Under the pieces are notes generated by a model. It was not told the origin of the DNA. It made no database searches and saw only the letters and a list, made by a program, of their open reading frames with translations. From Costus lasius (lineage: Eukaryota; Streptophyta; Magnoliopsida; Zingiberales; Costaceae), in NCBI GenBank assembly GCA_027563935.2, contig JANVAS020000203.1, positions 7,440,001-7,504,000 on the forward strand: a stretch of DNA of 64,000 nt, read 5' to 3'. A program made the translations under genes and the position numbers. Below, piece by piece: positions 44,833 through 54,883 of the stretch (position 1 is the stretch's first letter; the number at the start of each line of letters is the position of its first letter).

Positions 44833-46553
44833 TGAAGTGTCCCCTTCATGGGGGAGCGCAAGTAAACAAAATCCCTTTCAAGAGGGGGGCGAAAACCTTA
44901 AAGGGGTGGCGCATCACCATTGCAAGCGGAAGCAAAAGGTTTTCAAGAATCTTAGCATAAACATATGTTCAACTTGGTGAAGTTGAGACTCATACCATAG
45001 CCATCTCGGTTTAGATGGAGCTTTGGAAGCAAAGGCGCAAGTGCCCCTTCTCCGAAGATAATCACACACAAGAGAAGATGGCTTCTCCTTGGATCTCCTT
45101 GTGCTAGCAAGGATGCGCAAGGTGTCCTTGATCGAATGTTAGGATGATGGAGAAGTTTCCTTGGCCGAGCGCTTGTTCTTGTCGTCCACTTCCTTCCACA
45201 CGAGATGGCAAGCAAGCTCTCTTTTCCCCAAAAACAAAACGCAAAGACAAGAGAGCAAATGCACTTCGGCGACATCAAGACAAATGACGTTACATGACTT
45301 CCCAAAATGGAAAGTCATGAAGCCACTCTCCAACGCCAAAACGCCCCTCTTGATGAACCATGCGTTCACCTAGTGAACCGGTTCATGCTTTGGTTCAATT
45401 CGATTTGGCCCAAAGACCAAACTCAAACCAAGCCAAGCCAAGGCATGGTCTAGACCCTCTATGAACCAAATGGCTCATGATCTAGCCGTTCATCTCCTGA
45501 TGCTCCTGATCTCACCGATCTAGCATCATCTCTCTCGATCGAAGCTTACCGATCTAAAGCCCTAATCAATCAAACATGATCAGGCTAGATCTCACTTGCA
45601 ATCAGAGATTAAACCCCTTTAAACTGAACCCATACAATTCAGTCCACACGATCTGACTCAAGAAAGCCATATCATCAAATTGTGCGACCCTAAGGGTTTC
45701 CTTTAAATGTCGGTAACGACAACTTACGTTATCACGATCAGTGAGGGGTATCTAGCAACACATCACTGTCTCCCGATATAAAGGAAATAGTCTTCCAAGA
45801 CTACACCCAAACCATGACACAAGTGTGAATCAAAACTCACAAGGCACACATATGTCCTTTGCCACTGGATGTTCTTATTGGACAAGCATGTCAAGCTTGT
45901 AACTCCAATACGATGAGCATGATTAGATCAGATGCACATAGTCATCTGGGTATGGCCATACACTACCTCAATCATCTCATATAGGGGGGCCTTTAGAACA
46001 TCACACTCCTTAAACAAGGAGACGGCAATCCTTTATCTATCACTAGTGCCCTAACCTGATTCAAGCTCACCATCCAAGATAGTCTATAATCATTATATTT
46101 CAAATGATATTGAACTACCTCAAAACAATGACAATCATCATTTAGAAACACAAGTGATCTCAAGTCAAAGGACATGTGCCACTTGCTGCTTACAGGGATC
46201 ATTCACATTGTGACAAGCAATGCAATATCCCAGTAGGGTCTGTCCAGTACATCCAATGTACCCATGAGTCTACATCTTATTCCATGCTCGAAGCATCCTA
46301 TAAGATTAGCATTCATATTAGTCTCCATCATATCAAGGCTGTCTCATGTTCACCAAGATATCTCGACTAAGGACTTATAGCCTGTCAGCCTAGCTGAACA
46401 GCTTTGAGACATTATTCAGAAGTACACTTATTACAGCAGACAAGGTAACAACCTGAATAACAACCATGCCTTATTATAAACTTAAGAGTTTATTACATGA
46501 TACTTATACAATCCCAAGGCCTCAAACATTAGCCTTAAGGGCATACCCCAACA
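44833..46553 (-). repeat. B 3' LTR (1721 bp)
   Basis: TGAAGTGTCC...CCCCAACA on the plus strand. It pairs with 58831-60551 at a constant offset of 13998. Confidence 0.93.
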
Positions 46554-46568
46554 ATCTCCCACTTGCAC
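46554..46568 (-). other. Polypurine tract of B
   Basis: The minus strand reads GTGCAAGTGGGAGAT next to the 3' LTR. Confidence 0.85.
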
Positions 46569-46573
46569 TTAAT

Positions 46574-49500
46574 CTAATGGTTGAGAAATCTCAAACCCAT
46601 ATTATTACAGTGCTTCTCATGCTTCTGCTGCGCCAGAGGCTTGGTAAGCGGGTCTGCCAGATTGTCATCTGTATGAACCTTGCAAATCTTGATCTCACCT
46701 CGATCAATGATCTCCCGGATCAAGTGAAACCGTCTCTGTATGTGCTTGGACTTCTGGTGCGACCGTGGTTCCTTTGCTTGTGCGATTGCTCCAGTGTTAT
46801 CACAGAAGATAACCAAAGGATCAGCACTCGAAGGAACGACACCAAGTTCTCTCACGAACTTACGAATCCACACTGCCTCCTTGGATGCTTCCGAGGCTGC
46901 AACATACTCGGCTTCAGTTGTGGAATCAGCAACAGTAGACTGTTTGAAACTCTTCCACACCACTGCTCCACCATTCAAGCTAAAAACATAGCCTGATTGC
47001 GATCGGAAATCATCCTGGTCCGACTGGAACGAAGCGTCAGTATATCCCTCTATACTGAGTTCTTCCTGACCACCATATATCAAGAACATATCTTTGGTCC
47101 TCCGCAGATATTTTAAGATGTTCTTGACCGCAATCCAGTGCGCCAAACCTGGATTACTTTGGAATCGACTGGTCACGCTTAACCCGTAAGCGACGTCTGG
47201 GTGAGTACACAACATCGCATACATAATGGACCCAATAGCCGAAGCATAAGGCGTATTGTCCATTTCATCTTTCTCAGTCTGTGTTTGTGGACACTGACTC
47301 TTTGAAAGATTCAGACCATGTCTGACTGGAAGATATCCACGTTTAGAATTCTCTAAATGGAATCTCTCCAGGACCTTATCGATGTAAGTACTCTGGCACA
47401 GCCCGAGAAGCCTCTTAGATCTATCCCTGTAGATCTTCACACCTAGTACATAGGCTGCTTCTCCCAAATCTTTCATCTGGAAACATTTTCCTAACCATGC
47501 TTTAACAGCATGCAGTTCAGGAATATCATTTCCAATGATCAAGATATCATCGACGTAGAGGATTAGGAATGTAATCACGCTCCCACTAAACCTCTTATAT
47601 ACACACGGGTCATCCTCGTTCTTGATGAAACCAAACTCAGAGATTGATTCATCAAAACGAATGTTCCAGCTTCTTGATGCTTGTTTAAGTCCATAAATGG
47701 ACTTCTTTAACTTGCATATTTTATGACGATCTGCTGGATTAGTGAAACCCTCAGGTTGTGTCATATACACATCCTCATCCAGATTTCCATTAAGGAAAGC
47801 TGTTTTCACATCCATCTGCCAGATCTCATAGTCGTAATATGCTGCTATCGCGAAAAGAATCCGAATAGACTTAAACATGGCTACAGGAGAGAAAGTTTCA
47901 TCATAATCTATCCCGTAGATTTGTTTGAAACCTTTCGCAACTAGTCTGCCTTTATAGGTAACCACGTTACCATCCATGTCAATCTTCTTCTTGAAGATCC
48001 ATTTACAGCCTATAGGGATTACTCCCGGAGGCGGATCAACCAAATCCCAGACTTGGTTATCTGACATGGAGTCCATCTCGGCTCGCATAGCATCAAGCCA
48101 TCTAGCTGACTCCGGTCCACTGACCGCATCCGCATAAGTTAGGGGTTCATCATTATCAATGATGTAGACTCCGTCATAGCGCTCAGGCTGTCGACGGATC
48201 CTACCCGATCTTCGCGGTTCCCGTGATATCTGAGCCTCAGGTTGTTCAATAACCTGATCTACCGGCTCAGGCTCATCCAACTCTGCTTGACTACTTTATC
48301 CTTCCTCTGGAATCTCATCCAGCTTTATTTCTCTCCCACTGGCCTCTTGCAGAAGAAACTCCTTCTCAAGAAATATGGCCGTCCGAGCAACAAAAACCTT
48401 GTTCTCTTTGGGATCGTAGAAATAATAACCCTTAGTTTCCTTAGGGTAACCGACAAAGATACATTTCTCAGATCTGCTTTCCAGTTTCCCAGAGGCGAGC
48501 TTTTTGACATAAGCCTCGCAACCCCAGATCCTGATAAATGTCAAGCTAGGCTGTTTCCCATACCATAACTCATATGGCGTCTTTGAAACTGCCTTGGATG
48601 GCACTCGGTTTAGTACCTTTGCAGCTGTTTCCAGTGCAAAACCCCAAAAGGAATATGGAAGAGTAGCCTGACTCATCATAGAACGAACCATATCAAGTAA
48701 CGTTCTATTTCTCCTCTCGGACACACCATTCCACTGCGGTGTTCCTGGCGGAGTGAGCTGTGAGATAATCCCACACTCCTTCAGATAGTCAGTAAACGCA
48801 TGACTCAGGTATTCACCACCTCGATCAGAACGAAGTGCCTTGATATTTCGGCCTAGCTGATTTTGTACTTCATTTTTGAACTCTTTGAACTTGTCAAAAG
48901 ATTCACTTTTATGTCTCATTAAATAGACATACCCATACCTACTGAAATCATCAGTAAAGGTAATGAAGTACTGATAGCCACCTCTGGCATGTTTACTAAA
49001 TGGCCCACACACATCACTGTGTATAAGGTCCAGTAAACCTGAAGTCCTTTGCCCTTTGTGAAGAAAAGGAGACTTCATCATTTTACCCATCAAACAAGCT
49101 TTGCATGTATCAATCTCCTCATAGGAGAATGATCCCAGCAGTCCATGATCATGCAACCGCTTAATGCGCTTCTCGTTTATATGGCCTAAACGACTATGCC
49201 ATAGCAAGGTGCTGTCATCAGCATACTTGGCTTTCTTATTATCAATGTTTTGTATCGAATTTTCCATGTCCAACATGTATAACCCATTGTTAATTGAACC
49301 AGTCGCATACACAATATTATCAAAAGTTAAAACACACTTTGAAATCTTGCATTCAAAGGCAAATCCTTTCCTGACTAGAGCAGGAATGGAGATAATATTC
49401 TTGGTGATACTTGGTACAAAATAACAATTGTTCAATTCTAATACAATGCCAGATGGTAAAGTAATGAAATAGTCTCCTACAGCAACAGCAGCAACCCGTG

Positions 49501-50369
49501 CCCCGTTTCCAACTCGTAGGTCTACCTCATGCTGTCCCACCTGCCTTCTTCTCTTGAGTTCCTGCACATTTGAACAAATGTGAACTCCACATGCGGTGTC
49601 CAACACCCATGAAATGGTAGAAGAAGATAACATGACCTCAGTCACATATATACCTGAGCCAGAAGCGATGCTTCCCCTCTTATCTCCTTGGAGCGCTTTA
49701 CAGTCCTTTTTCCAGTGACCCAGCTGGCCACAGTGGAAACACCTGTTGTCCTTCGACCGCTTCACCTTCTGTTTCAGGGCCTTGCTGTAATTCTTGACAG
49801 GGGTCTTGCCCTTCTTCCCCTTCTTCTTGTTCCTTGAAGGAATCATTAAGACAGAGGTTGAAGGCTTACCCTTCAGAGTTTCCTCAGTTGTCAAGAGCAT
49901 ATTCAGCAGCTCTGCCGGCGTACAATCGATTTTGTTCATATTAAAATTAATGATGAACGCATCGAAAGAAGGCGGAAGAGACTGTAGAATAATGTCCACA
50001 GCAAGCTCCTGGTTGACGGTATGCCCCAGTTTCTCTAGAGCCTCCTTGTGCCCAATCATCTTGAGCACATGAGCTCCCACTGGGCTCCCCTCAGCCAGTT
50101 TGCTCTGAAAGAAGAGCTTCGTCAGATTATAGCGCTCAGTCCTCGCCTGTGCAGCATACAGCATCTTGAGGTTCGCTATAATTTCTATAGCCGACATATC
50201 CTCATGCTGACGCTGCAGCGGTGGCGTCATAGACGCTAGCATCAGGCAAGCGACATCAATGCTATCATTGACGTGCTTTTCGTAGGCATCCCGAACCGCC
50301 CTTGCGGCGTTCGGAGCGGGCTGCGGCGGTATCGTCGTCTCGAGGACATACAGTTTCCTCTCTGCCTTA
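46574..50369 (-). pseudogene. B gag-pol main part (Ty1/copia), one nonsense codon, gag split by J
   Basis: The frame is open from the J boundary through gag (RKLYVLETTIPPQ, CCHC CFHCGQLGHWKKDC), protease (LDTACGVHIC), integrase (zinc motif, HSDVCGP, RSDRGGEY, SERRNR) to TAA at 48296-48298, where A has CAA. After that it continues in the same frame through reverse transcriptase (YVDDILIIGND) and RNase H to 46574. There are thus only two lesions, a C-to-T nonsense change in the integrase/RT linker and the J insertion. Apart from these it is close to A along its length, with scattered substitutions. It cannot give a full polyprotein now. Confidence 0.94.
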
Positions 50370-50374
50370 AGAAC

Positions 50375-52500
50375 TGATGGGGGCAGAGATCACAGGCCAA
50401 GAAGGTACAAATGGAGTTTAAGATTGCCATAGAGAAAGACTTGGAGGCTCGCGAATAAGCTAGCAAGACTCACTCCAAATGCTAGCTCAAAATAAAGAAA
50501 AGAATAACTTCAACTACTTCATGTTATGGTCGAGACACTTTCCAGAATAAGTTGTACTCTCCACAAATCAGCCAATCTAGCCATGCGACTTGCGCCAACT
50601 TCAAATCTGCATCAAGATCATCTTCAACGCTGAACGGTTCAACGCACGCTCGCAGCCAACGCTCTTCTTCAGCCAAAGTTGGAAGCTGCAACGTTACCTT
50701 CGCACCTCACAAGGAAAGTTCAACGTTTCTCTTCAGCAATCGAAGGAGGAAAGCTCCAATGCCATCGCTGCAGTCGTTCAAACAAGGAAACACCAACGTC
50801 TCTTTGCAGCAACGTCTCTCCCAATCTTCCCCTATATGTATCAAAGCTTGAACCTTGTACAAACAGATTTGAGATTTTGTTGAATGGAAATGGTTTCTTC
50901 GTCCATGGAATCGGATGTCTCCTTTCTCCTCTGAGGCGCTTGTGTCGCCTACCCTTCTCTTCTCCTCCTCCTTCTAGGGCTGAGCCCCTCCTTCCTCCTC
51001 TCCTCTCTATTCTCTTCTTCTACCTCTAATTCTCCTTCTCTGTTCGCTGCAACCGTCTGCAACTTCACTTTCCTGATTTTCGAAAGATTGTGAGCACGCC
51101 GCCGACGATCCGCCGGTCTGATCCTCACAAAACTTCGGGCGTCACTCCTCCTCCCCAAGATGAAGCTCTAGCCGCCGGCATCCGCCAAACCTTCCGTCCG
51201 ATCACCGGAATCGAACGTCCGTTCGAATCCCCTGTTCTCGCCAGCCTTCCGTCCTGGTGCCGTCTTCCAGCACCGTTCTCCTCCGTTCGGCCACCATCCA
51301 CCACGAAACTCCGGCCACATCGTCACCACAACCTCATCAACTCCCAGTTGTAGCAGGTCCGGCGAACGGCCACCACCGGACGAACGGCGACCAACTCTGC
51401 CCCACGCTCGTTTTTCCCTGTTTCCGCCCAGTTTCCGCCTCAGATCCGTCTTCATCGTCGATCTCCTCCGTCCGGCCATCTTTCATCTCCAAACTCCGGC
51501 CACGTCCTCTCGTCAGCCACAGCACCTCCCAGTAGTAGCAGGTTCTGAGTTCGTGCACCTCCGGTTGTCCGGCGACGAACTCTGTTCCTCACGCGCATCT
51601 CCCTGTTCTGCTGAACAGCGCATCCCCGCCTCCGCCTGCGTTGCCTCCCTCGCCTCGCCCCACCACCAGCCGTCGGTGTTCCGACGAAACCGACGCCTCC
51701 TCGCCTTTCCAGTGCTCCAGTGCCACCGACGAACAATCCGTGCTGCAGCGTCATCGATCTCGCCAGCTTTTCTCGTTCTGTTTTCACGTTCGCTGTTTGT
51801 TCTTAACCTTGGTGCTAAACTGAATATCCTTGTTTCTGCAGGTTTTTTTTAACTTGCTCGGATAAGTCTCCAGCTCTGATCATTGGATCCATTAGCAAGA
51901 CCTGATCCTCCTCTATCATTCGGATCAGTTGGAAGAAACGCAAATCGAATGGATCATTCTCCAAGACACATCAACTTTTCGTAAATTGATCAACTCCTGC
52001 ATAGTCTTCTTATTTAATCTGTTTAGCGTATTTTATGCAGGTATTTGATGTGCTTCGACAGGAAGGAACCTATAATATCTGAAACGGTTAGGAAGACCAT
52101 GTTTCTGTCCACCATAAGGAACAGTTGGTTCTACTAAAGATTCATCGGTACACCCAAGAAAGCATTGCAAAAGTAGTAATCTAATAAAATTCTGTGCAGT
52201 TTTAACTTTCCGATCTGAGTAGCTATATTGGTTGCACAAAATCTATATGCTCGAGTAGGAGTCTACTCTCCATTTTGATACGCATGCAAAGAACTAATTT
52301 AGTTCTACAATGCAGTTCATTTAGTTGAATATTGAATGATTGGAACCCCTCTATGACATTTGCCACATTTGCTAAATAATAATTTTCTGAACTCCTGGAA
52401 TTCTAGCTATTTCATGAATATGTTGTTTTCTGAAAATTCAACAATAAATAACTGAATTTAAGTTTAGTAGTTTGTTGTCACACGCTTCCCCCCTACATCA
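50375..52500 (+). repeat. J 5' LTR (2126 bp)
   Basis: A GC-rich block at about 50930-51790 has CpG-rich, C/T-rich sequence open in several frames. TATA-like CCTATATGTA is at about 50832. Segments near 51960-52050 resemble D 5070-5160. Confidence 0.95.
51180..51545 (+). repeat. Degenerate ~185-bp direct repeat in J LTR
   Basis: Two diverged copies share CTCCTCCGT-CGGCCA, AAACTCCGGCCAC and CTCCCAGT-GTAGCAGGT (ending near 51359 and 51543). The same pair is present in the 3' LTR at 55631-55996. Confidence 0.65.
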
Positions 52501-52503
52501 GTT

Positions 52504-52515
52504 TGGTATCAGAGG
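52504..52515 (+). other. Primer-binding site of J
   Basis: TGGTATCAGAGG three bases after the 5' LTR, matching tRNA-iMet in 11 of 12 positions. Confidence 0.85.
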
Positions 52516-53389
52516 AGGTTTGTGAGCAACTCTTGTCTGCCCACACGATCCTTGCTTTGTTCTTTGCACCAAAAAAAAAAACAAAAAATGTTAGTTCTGG
52601 TTTTCATGGTTTATTGCTTATTGCTTTTGCATGTTTTGCTAATTACTTGCATTTAAAAAAAAAAAAAAAAATTTATTCTTAGTTTATGCTTTCATGTTTT
52701 GTTGCCTTCATTGCTCCTGCATGTTAGTTAAGTTATTTGCTCTTTATTGATTAGAAAAAAAAAAAAAATTGCTTGCATTAAACAATTTGCCAAAGAAAAC
52801 TGCATAAATTTGCCAAAGAAAACTGCATTTGAATTTTTGCAAAGTTCTAATTAATTCTGCACACTACTGCATCTTCTCGCAAGTTTTGATCAGCCTTTCT
52901 AAATTCTGCACTTGTACTCCACTCTCGGATCTTTAAATTCTGCAGTTTTGAACCATTAAAATTCTGAGATTCCTGATTTGTTTTCACCCTATCGCTGCAC
53001 ATTATCTATATCAAATTGCAGGCTATTGAAATATACTCTATATGCTGAATTCTGCACTTCATTAACATCTGGGTTTTTTCAGCTTTGTGAATCTGAAATT
53101 TGCAGCTTGAAATTCGCAGCCTGCAACACTTAATCCCTATCAAACTGCAGCTACTTTTACCACCAATATATCTCAGCTTGGACACCTATGAGTGCAGCCT
53201 TGACATAGTGATTTTGATGCTAAATTAGGATTATAAATTCTGCATTTGATTTCTGAATTTTGTTTTTCAGCCTTGTTCACATTGTTGTCATCAACCTGCT
53301 GCAATCAATTCTGATTTATTGCTAGGTTCGTTTATAGTTTTTGCACTCAAACAATAGTCTTTTCCTGCTTGCTAAGTTTCTTGTTTATC
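52516..53389 (+). other. J leader
   Basis: AT-rich untranslated stretch with three A-runs (52570-52585, 52653-52670, 52754-52767) and repeated TTCTGCA words. No gag-like frame is present. Confidence 0.7.
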
Positions 53390-54883
53390 ATGCATCGGTA
53401 TAATCAAAGAGACTTAATCTTTTCTAGAGATGGATATCAAAGACTCACCCGTAGTCCTACTAGTTTCAAAACTTATGTTTGGTGTAATGGTTATAAGAGT
53501 AGAACTATTATTGATCACTTTGTAAAGTTTAATTTTATATCTATTGATGCCCTTGAACAATTTGGTCTCACCAAAGATAAACGTCATAACCCTTACTACG
53601 TAACTTGGGATGATTTGACTATGACTTTTGTTGACTATCAATGCTTAGTTCCCATTATGCTAGACAATATCAAAACAAACATTTGGTGTGATGTGATGAG
53701 TCTAAAAGGTTTTGACATCTTATTAGGGAAAGAATTTATGCATGATTTTCAAGGATATTATTTTACAAAACCTTGGTGTTATAGTTTTATTCATAAAGGT
53801 TTAGAACACTTTGTTTACCCTAAAGATGAAATGTCAATATTTGCAAAGGAAATGCGTGAAGATATTAAAGAGATGAAGCAAATTTTAGGAGAATTCATAG
53901 GGCAATTAAAAGAACATAAGAGTTCAACCCCTTTAGAGCTTGAGCAAACCATAGAGCCTATTTTAGAGCCTAACTCATGTCTTGAAGATACCACTGAACC
54001 TGAACAAGTAAGTCATGAGGAGTCAAACCATGAGGTAGAACCCATACCTCAACCTTCAATTTTAGGGCCCATACCCATAGGTCCTCAACTTGAGTCTAGC
54101 AATCCAGCTCAAGAACCCATAGTTGACTTGTCTGAGAGTCAAGCTACCCCTGAGTTGCCCATAGAGACCACTGTAGACTTGTCTCAACCTAAGTGTCCAA
54201 TAGAGCCATTACCTTCAATTTTAGGACCTATACCCACAGGTTCTCAACTTGACCTTAGCACTACCTCTAGCAAACCTAAAGATGACTTGCCTAAAAATCC
54301 AGTTGAACCCAAACCCATAGGTCTTCTTGAACCTCACTTGGAACCTAAGTTAGATCCTTTTGAGCTTGACCTGGATCCTAATCCTCAACCTTTAGGTCAA
54401 CCCCTAGACTTAGAAGATCTCTTCCAGGACCCTATGATCCTTGAATCTTGTCTGTTAGGTCCTTCTACCCACACCCTTAAGCCACCATTAGGATCAACAA
54501 AACACAATGAACTCAAACATGCTTTTCACTCTGCACTTATTGAAGTTGAATATATTGATTTTGTCATTCCTTGTTCTTTGCTAAATCCTATGATTTTCTA
54601 TGACAACTTTACTAATGAGTATGGCCGAGAAAGGGAATTCAATGCAGGTACCCTCGATATGCAGCTTGGATCGTGGACAAGGAACAACAAGACAAGATGT
54701 TGTGATGCTGACAACATTTTGAAGATTCAGATCCCGGAAGAACAACTAGCTCTTGCCTCTCAAAAATTTCTCCATCGCCACAAGAACAATTCTTCGGGGA
54801 AGAATTTTTTTCACCCGGGGAGAAATGATGGGGGCAGAGATCACAGGCCAAGAAGGTACAAATGGAGTTTAAGATTGCCATAG
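53390..54883 (+). CDS. J protein: degenerate retropepsin-like domain with Pro/Glu-rich tail (497 aa)
   Basis: The first ATG is at 53390 (the frame is open a little further upstream without ATG). Residues about 25-155 follow the retropepsin-like block of Ty3/gypsy chromoviruses: IID42-H-F, PYYVTWDD, VDYQCLVP, WCDV, ILLGKEF (110-116) and YSFIHKG. The catalytic D-S/T-G is D-H-F here, so protease activity is unlikely. A charged helix (about 155-190, EMREDIKEMKQILGEF) follows, then about 200 residues rich in Pro, Glu, Leu and Asp with PSILGPIP twice. The end (SSGKNFFHPGRND) resembles chromovirus polyprotein termini. The last about 19 residues are encoded by the 3' LTR. No reverse transcriptase or integrase is present. 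The function is unknown; intactness in a recent insertion suggests it was intact in the source copy. Confidence 0.8.
   Translation: MHRYNQRDLIFSRDGYQRLTRSPTSFKTYVWCNGYKSRTIIDHFVKFNFISIDALEQFGLTKDKRHNPYYVTWDDLTMTFVDYQCLVPIMLDNIKTNIWCDVMSLKGFDILLGKEFMHDFQGYYFTKPWCYSFIHKGLEHFVYPKDEMSIFAKEMREDIKEMKQILGEFIGQLKEHKSSTPLELEQTIEPILEPNSCLEDTTEPEQVSHEESNHEVEPIPQPSILGPIPIGPQLESSNPAQEPIVDLSESQATPELPIETTVDLSQPKCPIEPLPSILGPIPTGSQLDLSTTSSKPKDDLPKNPVEPKPIGLLEPHLEPKLDPFELDLDPNPQPLGQPLDLEDLFQDPMILESCLLGPSTHTLKPPLGSTKHNELKHAFHSALIEVEYIDFVIPCSLLNPMIFYDNFTNEYGREREFNAGTLDMQLGSWTRNNKTRCCDADNILKIQIPEEQLALASQKFLHRHKNNSSGKNFFHPGRNDGGRDHRPRRYKWSLRLP
54812..54825 (+). other. Polypurine tract of J
   Basis: CCGGGGAGAAA directly before the 3' LTR, overlapping the coding frame. 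Confidence 0.75.

Noticed and set aside
46466..46996. A 176-codon plus-strand frame at the end of B (and a similar one at 60975)
   Set aside because: Antisense shadow of the RNase H coding region and LTR border, repeated in each copia copy.
50590..51852. Several overlapping open frames of 60-116 codons in J's 5' LTR (same at 55000-56303)
   Set aside because: GC-rich DNA has few stop codons; frames overlap in multiple phases on both strands, have no recognisable domain, and one is broken by the single LTR difference.
53390..54883. J's protein as a host gene captured by the element
   Set aside because: The block order matches retroelement retropepsin-like regions and the end resembles a chromovirus polyprotein terminus, so an element origin is simpler. 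Not fully excluded.
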